Below, piece by piece: positions 12,566 through 25,100 of a stretch of DNA of 64,000 nt. Positions within the stretch are counted from its first letter, which is position 1. Each line of letters begins with the position of its first letter. Origin of the DNA: Siphlonurus alternatus. Its lineage: Eukaryota > Arthropoda > Insecta > Ephemeroptera > Siphlonuridae. The DNA lies in the NCBI GenBank assembly GCA_949825025.1, contig OX463781.1:33803221-33867220 (forward strand), read 5' to 3'. Made by a program: the position numbers and the translations under genes. The notes under the pieces were generated by a model that had not been told where the DNA came from, did not search any database, and saw only the letters and a list, made by a program, of their open reading frames with translations.

Positions 12566-15260
12566 ATGGCTACAACTGCAGTTGCGATGGAGGACAGTGA
12601 GGACATGGACACCCCGCCCGCACGCCGCACCACTCGCAGTGCCCTGGCGGACGTTTCATATCGCTCCACGCAGCCACACACGCCCACATGGAATATCAAC
12701 TCAATGCCAACGCCCTCTCCGTCGCCCGATGAGCTGGTGATCCAACAGCGTGGACGACGCAAAGTGCCGGCCACCTGGAGCCCTGACGTGAAGCGCACAC
12801 CCGTCAAGCTGCCCCTTACCCCCTCCAAGTGCTCCATTGTGCTGCGCAGCACCCCACGCAAGAGGCTGCTCATGGGAGAAGATCCCCCCTCGCCAGATAA
12901 GACCCCTAGGAAGGTGAGCCGAGTGGCCGTGCGCCTAGGACACCTTCTCTTGCAGGTAGTCATGAAATTCTTAGAGGCATGACAAAGTTGGTCTCTTGTG
13001 GGATGGCTATAGTATGGTAGTTGTTCTTCCCTGCCGAGATCTTATTCTTATAAGAACTCCAAATCTGTGTTCTTACAAGATCTTGATCTCACGGTTATGC
13101 CTTGCAAAAATCTGAAAATTTCTCGTACTTTTGAATTTTGGATTCATATAAGATCCTGTACATTCAAGATATTTTTTACAAAAGATCTTGTTGCAATATC
13201 TTGTAAGATTTTATGTAGGGTTGCCTCGATCCCTTATATTTTGATAAATGTAATCCATGTTTATATTGTAACTCAGCATTGGCAAATAGGTCTCTGGGGA
13301 TATGGTAATTTTCAGTTAGTCGTCAACATGTGCTTGAGTGACACACGAGAGGACATGTCACATACACTTTTATCATCCAAGAGACCCTGTTTCAGTTAGC
13401 CATACTGCCCATGTAGATGGATGTTAAGAATTATAATTTCTACAGGAAGTAACTACTTCCTGGCTAATAAAGAAAAGCATTGAACTCTCACTCCTTCCAT
13501 CTTTCTCCCCTTCTTACTGTTAGTTTGAATATCCATGAGGTCTTTTCGTAAATATACACTTTATTCAAAAATCAAGAATCATGTGACAAGCTGTTTCTTG
13601 ATTCTCGTTTGATTCTATATTCAGATTATACGAACAGACGTTGTTGCTCATGCTCTGTGATGCATAGCTCTGATTGATAAGTGTCTTATCGTGGACCGTG
13701 CCTCACATGTGATCTGTTTTCTCCACAGGGCAGCACACCAGTCAAGCGCATGCGTCCTGAACGACTTGGAGCGGAGAGCCCTCTCGGCCCTCTGCCGTGC
13801 GCCTTGAAGGGTCTCTCTCAGGACCAGCTGGTAGAGATGCTGGTCCGTCTGACGGAGGCTCACCCTGAGCTGGAGGAAGAGGTGTATGCCGCAGTGCCTT
13901 CCCCAGACTTGCGACCTCTGGAGGAGCAGCTAGCTTACCTCAAGAAGAACATCTTCAAGGCCCTGCCCACCTCAAGGCTCACCTCCAAATACGACTCGCC
14001 TGCCTACAACCGAGCCAGCACCCACGTCCTCAGTTTCAAAGTGTGTCTCAAATTTATATGCTAAAACATGGGGACAGTGTTTTTATTTTATTGTAGAAAT
14101 TAATGGAAACAGGAATTGTATTGCATGTTAATTCTCATTTTTCAGATATCCTTCCATGAAGAAACATATTAATAAAGGGAGGGGGGTCAGGCTAAAATTT
14201 CAATTATGCTTGGTTTATTAAGTTATTTCAATAGAAATGATGTCTTCAGTTAATTTTTTACTTCAAAAACAACAACGCTTCTGCATGCTGGTACGAATGT
14301 TATATTATATTATGAAAGTTCGGTTTTTTAAGTTGATTTTATCTTTTAATTGATTGGCTGAATCCCAGTAGTAGTGTAGTGATTGGTAGAACACAGAAGA
14401 AGAAGTAGTAATTTTATAGAACTTTTAGGTTGTAAATATTTAATGATATAATTGGTCTTACATCTAAAAGCACACAACAGCTTGGAAATGGAGATGCTAC
14501 TCCCCTAAGTCAGTGACTATGTTTATTTGTTATTACAGAAAAGCGTGGTGGAGTTTGGCCGTCAGCTTGTGGAGAGCCAGCACTGGGGCGCGGTCATAGA
14601 ATACATGCTGATGGCCTGGGGCTACGTTCGTGCCACGCCTCTCTGGGAGAACCCCACACACAACACGACGAGACGCCACTGCTTCAAAACTCTCGCCTCT
14701 CAGTGTATGACTGCCCTCAAGAGGGGCACCTTTAATGCCATTGAGTGCCAGCGCATTGCAGACAAGTAAGTTGTTGTTCTCGTGATGTAGCATTTGCTGT
14801 CCAAAATTCTGGTGCTTGTTTTTTTTTAATTCAGTTTGTCTGTCTGCCCCCCCCCCCCTTCTTTTTTTTTTTTTTTCTTTTTTTCTCCTGCTAAATCAAA
14901 CTGTTGACTTTTTGGCAGAACCAATTGGGATAGCACCACAAACGATACCCCTGCTTTGTTTCTGGGCTTTGCCATCACAGTCTATGGAGGCTTGTTTCAT
15001 GAATTTGAACTATGTAAATTATTGTAGTTATCAAATACTCATCCCACCTCTCCCAAAATAGAGTCATAGAGTTGTGACAACATATTGAGGCTATTGTTGT
15101 GTGCAGGCTGGAAGGACTGCAGGCAGATAGTGAAGATATCCAGAGCTGCCTCAAACAGCTGGGCGTGATGCGCAAACAGCTGACCACACCCACCAAGCTG
15201 ACCACACCCACCAAATTGGCCACGCCTACCAAGTTCGTGACCCCCATCAAGCTGTCGTGA
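12566..15260 (+). CDS. Cut8/Sts1-family nuclear proteasome tethering factor
   Basis: Four exons, 12566-12913, 13729-14040, 14539-14765 and 15107-15260, join in phase to give 346 residues. Residues about 1-130 are basic and Ser/Thr-Pro rich with many CDK-type sites (TPVK, TPSK, TPRKR, SPDKTPRK). From about residue 135 comes a helical domain with the Cut8/Sts1 signature: LVEMLVRLTEAHPELEEEV, then a Pro-Asp-Leu break, a Y-x-S-P-A-Y-N-R segment, a central helix with HWGAVIEYML, and a C-terminal amphipathic helix. In fission yeast Cut8 anchors 26S proteasomes to the nuclear envelope for mitotic protein turnover; an insect homologue is known. The tail ends in four TPTK-type hexapeptides encoded by an 18-bp tandem repeat. 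The start was chosen as the first ATG after the acceptor at 12565; a second Met follows at residue 8. AATAAA lies at 15452-15457. Confidence 0.82.
15180..15251 (+). repeat. 18-bp coding tandem repeat (4 units)
   Basis: Four imperfect 18-bp units encode LTTPTK, LTTPTK, LATPTK and FVTPIK at the C-terminus of the Cut8-like protein. Each holds a Thr-Pro-x-Lys site, a minimal proline-directed kinase target. Divergence is mostly at synonymous or conservative positions. Confidence 0.85.
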
Positions 15261-16673
15261 GGAAACCCCTACCTGCCGGAGACTGCCCCCATCCCAAAAC
15301 AAAGTTTGTACATAGGCTCTGCAACATTATCTAGCACACAACTTCTCATGAAAATACCTCAATGGTATCACAGCAAATAATATTTCCTGACGTTTGCAAA
15401 GTTGAGGTTGAAAAATGATTCTCTCATTGATGTTAACCTTAAATTCTATAAAATAAATTGAAGGGCTCAAATTTTAAAATTAATTATATTTGATTTAAAG
15501 AGTGGTAGATTTGTTTTCATTTTTTTTTTTTTTTTTAATTAAAATTATCTAATATTTTAAATATCTTAATTTATTTATTAATTTATCTATTTACTTCTTC
15601 AATGTTTTAAATTTCCAGAAAAGGTACTTTATAAATTTTACTTTTTTATCCATAAAAGACAATTTTGTTTTTTTAATCTTAAAATATGATTTGAATAGTT
15701 TTAAATTAACAGGGAAATTGTGAATTAAGTGTTGCTGTTTTGTTTCATTTGCAGGACATCATTTTTATGCAATGCTTTAATGCATATTTTTTACTTCTCG
15801 TTTCCCTCTCTTTGATCCGTTGTGTACAGCAAATATCGTAACATTTTACAATAAAATCACAACTTGTTTATAAATTTATTGTTAGAGTAATCATTTTTTA
15901 TCTTGTGCCTTATTCAACAATTGTAGACCAAAACTATGTGCCTTAAATCACTTCATTCTCAAGTTTTTACAATATGTGTGTTGTGTTTATTTACTGCAGT
16001 ATCTTCTTGATTATTAAGAAGATACTATTTATTGATTCTTTTTTGGCTCGGAGAAATGAAGTACAGCTACAAATTATGTAAAAGAGAAAAGAAAAAGTGA
16101 TATGTTACTGGAACTGCTGCCAAGAGACCGTGTTGTGAGTTCGCTTGTTTGAATGTGTTGTTGATCCTTGTTTGACAACACCGTATTCAAAGCAATTAAA
16201 AGACATATGAATCCAAAAAAGAAGTGTTAACGTTGGAACACTAGTGTTAATATAATGTAAGTTTATGTATAGCAAATTACCAATTTACATAACATTTAAA
16301 ATCTTTGTTGACAGCAGAATTAGTTAATTATTAAAATTCAAAGGAGTAGAAAAATAAATTGCATGTTCTGCGGTAATTCTGACTAACAGCGTTTGTGGCG
16401 ATTGCTCAAGCTGACTGGTAGCAAATGACTAAAGCCAGAAAAACTAACGGCTTTTATTGCATAGTGACAAAAAGAACTACAATAACTAAGCAAGATATTA
16501 ATTGTTACAGTTTATTATATACTTACCTACAACAGTAGCAGATTTTGTTTTGTTTGTGAGTTAATAGCTGTTAGTCACTATGACAGCTGTGTGTCATTTG
16601 CCTAAGTTTGTTTGTGTACTTGAAATATTCAGAATTCCCATGGCTCCGTTGAAATTCAAAGTACTAGCACTTA

Positions 16674-16706
<33 letters not shown>

Positions 16707-19104
16707 CACTTATTAATATGCACACCACATTGTCAGGCCTGTTTCTTTTTTCACATAATGATCAACAAATTTGATATTTCATTTCATTCAAAAAGAAAAT
16801 TTATTGTATAAAGGTAGCAACTTCTGACAAATGCTTATAAAGGGGGGGGGGGGTGGGTAATTGTTTGTAAAGGGGATTAAATGAGGTAGGCAATATGTAT
16901 ATACATTCCATTCCCATTTTTCTAGTTTTATTTCAAGTTCTATTGTTCTTTTTTTTAGCAATTAAAACTTATTTAATTTAAGTACTAATTATGTTGTGTG
17001 TTTGTTGATGCAAAGAGATGGGACTTTTGATACCTAGTTACGTTTAAAAGAGTTGATTGATTTGCTAAAAACATCTCCCTAAATGAGGGAGGTGGAGTGA
17101 AATATAAATTTAAAAATATGTTGCGTTCAGTTAAAGATATTTATGTTTGTTGTGTCTTATACTAACAGTAAGAATAATTCAGAACAATAATTATATGGGA
17201 TTTAGAACACAAAAGTTTTAATTCAGTTCTTAATTGTAAATTTTTAGTTGCATGAGAAGCTGTGCAGTTTTTTTTCAATGCTTGATCTTTACAATATTAA
17301 TACTAATAATAATAATAAAATGTTTGGTTGTTCATATGTAAATAAATATTGAATTAAAAAAACCTCAAAGCAATTTTAAATTCCCAATTGAACGTTAAAA
17401 TTTTATGGTTGGGGTCGATACTCCATTGCCAGTCTAAAAGACTGTAATGGAGAGAATGATGTAAACGGGGAATACACAGCTCTGATCTATTACTTTATTC
17501 TACTAATACTTGTCAAGATATGTTGCTCAGTTGCCATCTCGGCAGGTCATTTTCAGTGTATCTATGTGTGCTACACTTTTGACTGAATATTAATAATTAA
17601 TATTTTAGTTGTTTCAAAGTATGATTTTTTATAGAACACCAAATTCAATTGTTTTTGTAGGAATGTATATATAATAATGTACTAATGGGACCAGTGTCGT
17701 CTTGTAAAAAAATTGCCTTCGACCTTTGTTGGAGATCAGATGGAACACCCACATCGAATCTTCACCTGACGAAAGTTTTTGTATTTTTGTTAAAGTTAAG
17801 GAATTTGCAAGCTGGTGTTGTCATTTCTATTTTTATGGCAAACAATCTGTAAAGTTTGTAAAATTAATTGAATAAATAAATAATATAAAAAAAAAACTTT
17901 TTTAAATATCTCACATTTTCTAGTTTAGATTTGATTGGGGGGAAAATATATTTAAAGACTACCGGAGACCTCATCGCTATGGCTTTTGTATTATGATGGG
18001 CTGTGTTTTTCTATTCCGAAGCCAATCTCTGAGATTCTACAGTATATAACATCTTAGTTTACGCGGGTGTAGATTCGACTGAGTGTGCGGCAGCCATTGT
18101 AGATTCGACTGAGTGTGCGGCAGCCATCTTAGACGTTTTAAGCTTGCTGAGATAGCTGGCGACAGTCTGTCTAGACCTGTGTGGCGCCATGCAGAGTCAG
18201 GCGTAAACTTATTGTTAGATTATTGTTATATACTTATGAATTGCTCCCCGCCTCTCATGACATCACACGAAATATATGGGAGATTTCAAGCCCAATCTCT
18301 TGGATGTATAGTAGTAGCAATTTTTCTCCCCCCACTGGCGCATGCACAGTTACATATATGCTTTTCAGAAATCTGAACTTGGCAGGAAACATTTAATTAG
18401 GGGTGGGGTCAGTGCTGCGCAGCATGAGCTATATAACAGTGATGAATTGCTTGGGAATAAAATAACCTCTTAATATACCCATGATAATGATAGAAAATCA
18501 AACACTCGTAAAATGCATTTACCACATTTACTGCACGACTATTTAAAATACATGTTTGTTAATGATCGAGGCTAAAATGGTATGAGGTACGTGCCATTTA
18601 ACGAATTCGTATTGAACACCGTCATGTAAACGTGTAATATATTATAGCCGCAGACTGTTAAAATTAACACATTTATGTGATGTGACGAGACAGAGAGGTC
18701 GAGTGCTGGCCATGAATATAATCAAGACTATCAAGAGAAATATTAAACGTTTCGAAAGGTTGGTCAATTTTCTAACCCTAGAGGAGAAATGGTCTTTGAA
18801 AGACAGACTACACATCTCTGGATATATATATATATATATATTATTTTATATATATATATATATATATATTATTATACAGAGAGGGGAACTTTTTGCTCTA
18901 GATAGTCTCAGGGGGATATAGTTTTAATTAAACATAAATTGGAAATTTAGCGCTAAGAAAAAAAAAAGAGAACATCAAAATTCCCGTGTCATCTGCCGGC
19001 GGCTGTAGTGGGAGGAATCTGCCAGAAAACATCAAAACTTTACAATTTTAGTGTTTTCTTTCTTGATTTATGTCTTCAATTAGATGTAATTATCAATAAA
19101 TACA
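15261..19104. other. 3' UTR and intergenic region between Cut8-like gene and ZC3H14
   Basis: Begins with the Cut8-like 3' UTR (AATAAA at 15452-15457). Holds an 11-bp hairpin at 15998-16026, poly-T at about 16677-16706, an isolated transposon-like end at 17411-17425, an exact 30-bp duplication at 18068-18127 and (TA)n tracts at 18822-18869. No coding frame is supported. Confidence 0.45.
18068..18127. repeat. exact 30-bp tandem duplication
   Basis: Two identical 30-bp units beginning TGTAGATTCGACTGAG and ending GCGGCAGCCAT lie head to tail at 18068-18097 and 18098-18127. Perfect identity suggests a recent duplication. Confidence 0.9.
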
Positions 19105-22100
19105 ATGGAATTTATCGGTACTGAAGTAGGCATCAAAATCCGCTCTGCAATTAAAGCTAAATTGACAGAATTAGGTAAAACAGTGGACGATGAACTAATC
19201 GACTACATTATGGTGATGGTTGCCAACAAGAAGGAAGAAAGTCAAATGGCTCGCGATTTACAACCTTTCCTAGAGTCTGATACCTTTAAGTTCACCACAT
19301 GGCTACATAAAGTGCTTCAGAAGTTAGAACAGGTAACTGTCATCGTTACTGATGAGGAATTTAAGATTGCCACCACAGCATTTGGCAAAGTTAGCAAGAA
19401 AAGAAAAAGTACAGATTCCAGTAGTAAAAAAAAGTCAGGCTCTAAAGATGAGCCAAAGGAAAAGAAAAAGAAAGTAAAGCACGAGCATGGTAAACACAGT
19501 AAAAATGCCAGCACTGATGCGGTAAATAAAACCCTATCAACATCCAATGCTGTTTCAGGTGAAAAGCAACCAAAGTCAAAGCTTACTGGTGTTGTGAAAA
19601 CTGTCAAGCTAAAAAGGTCTAAAACTGTTGTGACATCTGAAACTTCCCCAGCTAATGCTAATAACAAGAAAATATCTGAGGATGCTGCAAAGAAAGTTTC
19701 AACAAGTGTTTCTAGTAAAGACAGTGTAACAAAGACTTCTCTGTTAGATGTTATTGACCGTGTTGAAACTTCAGTGCAGAGCCAGAAATTGGTAGAGGCG
19801 GGAGCAGAGAACACCGCCGTCACAAAGTCTCCCACTGTGACACGAGTAGCTCCAGTGCAGCGACCAGTCATGGTCATGATGGTATGCATAACTTCTTTTT
19901 TTTTTCTTTTCTTTGTAAAGAGAATCAATTTGTGCCAGGGCTGGGGATGGTTATAAATCCCTTCCGAAGAATTGGTTGTGGTGTAGGGAAAAATTGGTTG
20001 TGGTGTGTAGGGAAAAATACATGGGCTGTGGGCGGAGCATCCAACTCCCTCCTTCTTCTACCCCTCCCCCATCACCTTGAATGAAAATACCCTCATCACC
20101 TCAAATGAAAATACTCCCCCTCCTTTTTATAATAATCTACAAGTCTTGCATATCATAAGGTGAAGACCGATGGGTACTATCGTACCTCACATGATGTAAT
20201 ATTTAATATTTTGGGACCTTAAAAGAAGGTTGGGCAATCACCCCCTCCCCCCTCCTTTCCACGAAATCAACCCTTTTGCACCATCTGTGGTTTTCCATGT
20301 GGCGTTTTGTAATAAAACGAGTTAGTCCTACAATGACAGGTGGACTAATGAGACTGTCGTTGCAGATGAGTGACGATGATGATGACGACGATGACTTCAT
20401 CAACATCAAGACTGACGTAGCAGAGGAAGACGACCTGCTGGACGAGAGAGCGGTGGCCCCCTCAGCCGTGGAGGGCAGCGCTGAGCTTCCTGAGCCTAAA
20501 GTTATCAAGACTAGATCCGTACTCGTCGAGGGAACTGCAGCAGCCCCGAGCCCCCAGGTAATCTCTCGTCATTAGTGCTACAGTAAAAAATATTTGCAAA
20601 ATCTTGTCTGATCTTTGTAAGAACTCATTATCTTGAGAGTCTCAAGATAACTTGAAGTTTCTGATTCCATCATAAACCATCATCATTATGAGAATAATTC
20701 TAAAGTCAACTTTAAATGGAAGTTTAGAAATTTTAATCAGTACTTGTTGATTTTTTGTCTGTTTTACTGAATCAAAGATTTATGTACATATTCTCAATCA
20801 ATTAACTTGAATCAGTTAAGGAACTGCTGGCTATTTTGCAGATACATTCAAGGTTGTGAAATGCTTGCTCTGTTTTTTAGCCTGTGGTGAATGAAGAGCT
20901 AGTGCGCCAGGCTCTGGTGGTTCCCCTTGCTCCCAAACCTGGCCCCCCTGCCTCCAAGGTGGTGCTGCCTGCCCCACGCCGTGCTCTCAGACGCTCCCCT
21001 CCCCACCAGAGATCGCCACCAGACTCGGCTCCCAGAGTCTCCATCATGTCCAGAGTGGGGGCCGTGCTGAAACGAAAGGCCAGCAACTTCAGCGTGAGTT
21101 CCTCAATCTGAAGTACAGTACCATGCATGTAAAATATCATACACTCATTACCAGTTAATTAGAACTAAAAAGAAAAAAAAAAGCATGTCATTATTTATAT
21201 ATGTACAGTACTGTCTGCAGTACATTTCAGCTCCCATCTAATTTTTTGTGCTTCATTTTTTGAGCTTGGGGGAAAGGAGGATGATAACAAGTACGTACTG
21301 GCAGCTTTGATGCTTTTTTTTTTTTTTTTTTTTTTTTTTTGCAGTTTCCTACCAAATAAAAAAGGGGGCAATATTTAACAGAAGTATACAGCCAATTCCT
21401 CACTTTCTAACCTTACCCTTGTAACCTTTTGATTTTCCGTACATATTACTACTTACTTTCCATTTAAAGTGTTAACAGACACCCTGTATTTATAAGCCGG
21501 TTCCTGACGGCTCTCTGTCCCTGTCTAATGTGTTCTCATTGTCTTGTGTTCAGGACGAGGATGAAGGAGAGAGCAGGAATGGCTCTGTGGCAAGTGTAGT
21601 AAAAGTTAAGCCTCGTCCTAAAGTTCCTGCAGCCGCGCAGGCCCCCAAGAACTTGCTGCTGAAAGCTATGGCTGACGCCCAGCGCTCCATGGCTACTGCC
21701 CCCGTCAGAGAAGTGCCCGACATCAAGTCCAAGGTACCGTTACTGCAAATGTCATAAACAATACCCCTTAAACAGTAAATTCTAATAAATGATTGAGGTA
21801 CCGTGGCAACCAGGCTGGTGACAAACAAGGATAATTCCTAACTTTAAATTTTTTTTGCAGCGTTCTCCACTGTTTACGCGCAAATTCCGGGACCGCCAAA
21901 GCTTGGACATGACGGAGCGCATCGCGGTGACGTTGCCCAACGTTCGGGATGACCCCCAGGAAGAGACGCTAGAAGAGGAGCAAGAGGCAGAGAATGCAGA
22001 GCCAGACGAAGGTGAATAAAAAAACTGACAAGTTATTGTACTTGAATTTAATAATTTGGTAAACCCCATTGCAATGCCACCTACCAAGCCCTCTAAATGG

Positions 22101-25100
22101 TTGTGTATTCTGACATTTATTTTGTGCAGCATATGTACCTGAGCTGGTGACTACTCCCTCCACTGTAACCTTGGACGTAGTGTACAGTCCCAGCCCCATT
22201 GCAAAGCCCGCTGCCAAGCCCTCTGCAGGGCCAGCAGCTACGGAGCAGACTCAAAGTCGCAGCACCACCCCTGAGTTCCTGGTGACCCTGGACGGCTACA
22301 AGAACTACAGCAGCTTCTCAAGAACCATTGTGTGGTGAGTCTGATGGTGTGAGGATGTCCTCAACTTCTGCTGGGCTTCTTGGATAACTCTTTGGAGTCT
22401 TCTGGCAATTCGTGTTGAGATTGTCTGCATTTTTTTTCATAGGAGCATTTCAAGTACTCGTTTCAACCATTAGAACAATATCTTGCTCTATTTTTTGTAA
22501 GTTGTTTTGTATTTCTGCATTGCAGCACATAATTATATTACATACACATGAGTATGGCAATATATTGTATGCACCAGGTGCAGTGATTATAAGTACATTT
22601 GTGATCCCCAGATTTTTGGTGAAATGTCTGACTTAGTGAAACTACAACTTTAGTCGAGCTGTCACAAGACATTTTGGTGATGAGAGCTGTACAATAATTT
22701 ATGTTCACTCTCTCCCCAACAGTGAGACAACCAGAAGTGTGCATGACGAGACCGAAGGCAGGGCAGCCAGCAGTGAAGGAGAGGAGGGGAGGGAGCAGGC
22801 GGGAGAGGAAGAGGAGGAGGAGCCAAAGCCCCTCAAGCCACGCAGACAGAAGATCGTCTTCACCAGCAAGCCTGAAGAGCAAGGTGAGTCTCAGCAGTGA
22901 AGAGATACAGAGAAGAAGGGGGAAGAATGGTGGCTCCAGGGCTGCGGCTGAAAAATGCACTGTTTTTATTATTATTTTTTATTTTTTACCTAACTGAAAT
23001 TAAAACAGAATTTTCAAAAGAATAATTGTCTTAAAAATTTTGCTGCTGCGGTTTTGCAGCAAAAACTGAAAACACTTCACAAGCTGCCAGTGGATATTAG
23101 GGATTAATTTTGGAAGATGAGGGGTTGGGGTTACCTTAGGATCTCATTAATGTGGAATGGCACTTGTTGGTACAGTTAGGGTTAATGTGCAAGCTTGACA
23201 GTTTTAGTGTCTATGCATTGTTCCATCTGAGGTTGTAGTCCTATAAAGGAAAATCCCTAGAAGTTTAACGAGTTTAATCCATTTCAAGTACTGTACACAC
23301 ATTAAGCCTGGTTTACGCAGACGCAAAAAAAAAACTTCTGCGTCAGACGCTAGAGTTGAAGTACGTGTTACCTTATGGCATGGTTTACGCATCCAGACGC
23401 CAAACGCAAGAAGCAGACGCAAGACGCAAAAGTTGACCAACTCTCAACTTTTGCTTCTTGCTTCTGCGTCTGCCCCGCCCCCCGACCAATGAGATGCTCG
23501 CATTTCAAAACAATGAAATTGCGCCAAAACTAGAAAATCAAGCGAAAGTCTTCACTTGATTTTGGAAGAAAACGAAAAATTGTTTTGATTTAATATTGAA
23601 TTTAAAAGTTGTAAAATGTCTTCAGCTCTCTCGGAAGCTGAACAAAAAAAAAAAAAATTAACTGAACGAAAGAATTTTAATCCCGAGAAGTGCCGACAAC
23701 TGCCGAATTATTACGAAGTTGTAAGGAGAAGAAAAAATCAAGCGATCGTGACCGATAACTGCCGAAGTAGTACGAGAAGCATGAAAAATGCTTCTGCAAG
23801 AACGGACCAAATCTTGACGCTAGACGCTTGACGCAGAAGTTTTTTTTTTTGCGTCTGCGTAAACCAGGCTTTATTTGGCTTGATCTGTCGAGGAATTTAA
23901 AAAAAACTTCATTTTCATTTGTGTATTATGTGAAATAATTCACATATGTGAAATGTATTCTTTTTTTAATCTTAAATTTTTCCTTTTGTTCAAATCTTTT
24001 GGCACCTCCAACATTGTATAAATATTTGAATTTATGTCTCAGGTTCGGACAACAGTGACGGCTCTCCCAGCAAGCTGGTGGCCCCAAAGAGTCTAGACCG
24101 GTGCCGGTTCTGGCCAGCATGTCGACTGGGTGACGGTTGCACCTTCCATCACCCCACCCAAACATGCAAGTGAGTTGCATTCTGTGGCAATTGAAAATAG
24201 ACAAGTAAAGCTCAGATATTGTACCCTTGCAGCATTAACTTGCAGTGTTATCAAATGTGAGGAACATAATCAGCACTGTGATGTCAAAATTAATCTGCGC
24301 TGCACTCAAAGTTATTTTATATTCTCGCCAGAAGTAAGAGGTTTTTGTCCTTCTCGTATTTAAAGTTTGAAATTTTGCAGTCAGGTTTTTATTTGGAGTA
24401 ATAATATGTTTGCAAATATTGCAATTCAGAAATGAACAGAACAGTCAGAGAGCACTCACTTCCATCAGAAATATTAAATTAATTTGACTAAAATTACTAA
24501 TACAGAGGCAATGTATTAATGGAATAATAACTTTGATTTGCATACAAATGGAAAATATTTTTTTGTAAATTTATTTCATTGGTGTTAACATTTAACTACA
24601 CTTGTAATCAATTTCTTCCTCTGGTGGCACTCAAATCTGACTAGTTCTTCAATGCCAGTATACTGTATTTATTTTTATCCTTCGACAGAAGGATTAACTG
24701 TAAGTTTGACTTTTGTTTTCAGGTCGTTCCCGAGTTGTCCATTTGGTGACCGTTGCCTCTACATCCACCCTAACTGCAAGTTCGACGCCAGCTGCACTCG
24801 CAAGGACTGCCCCTTCACGCATGCCAGTCCCCGAAACCTGGCAGCTCTGCCACCAGTTGTGGTCCCAGGTAGGTGTTTCACGAGGTAGCTTTAGTGTATG
24901 TTGCTGGTCTTCATAAGTTAACCATCTAAACCAGACGCATATGCTTAGTTTTTAGGCAAAACAGAAATGGGAAGAGTGATAAAATCTGGAGAATACCTTA
25001 ACATTAGGCATGCAAGTACAGGACTATTGTGATGAGTTTCAGGTCGTTAGATATGCTATTATGAACCTTAATTGTGGACTAATAACTGTCGTAACACGAG

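Noticed and set aside
12514..12963. 149-codon minus-strand frame opposite Cut8-like exon 1
   Set aside because: Mirror of a GC-rich coding exon; the plus strand has the family domain and phase-consistent splicing.
19317..19928. 203-codon minus-strand frame opposite ZC3H14 exon 1
   Set aside because: The Phe/Leu/Ser-rich product is the shadow of Lys/Ser-rich coding on the plus strand.
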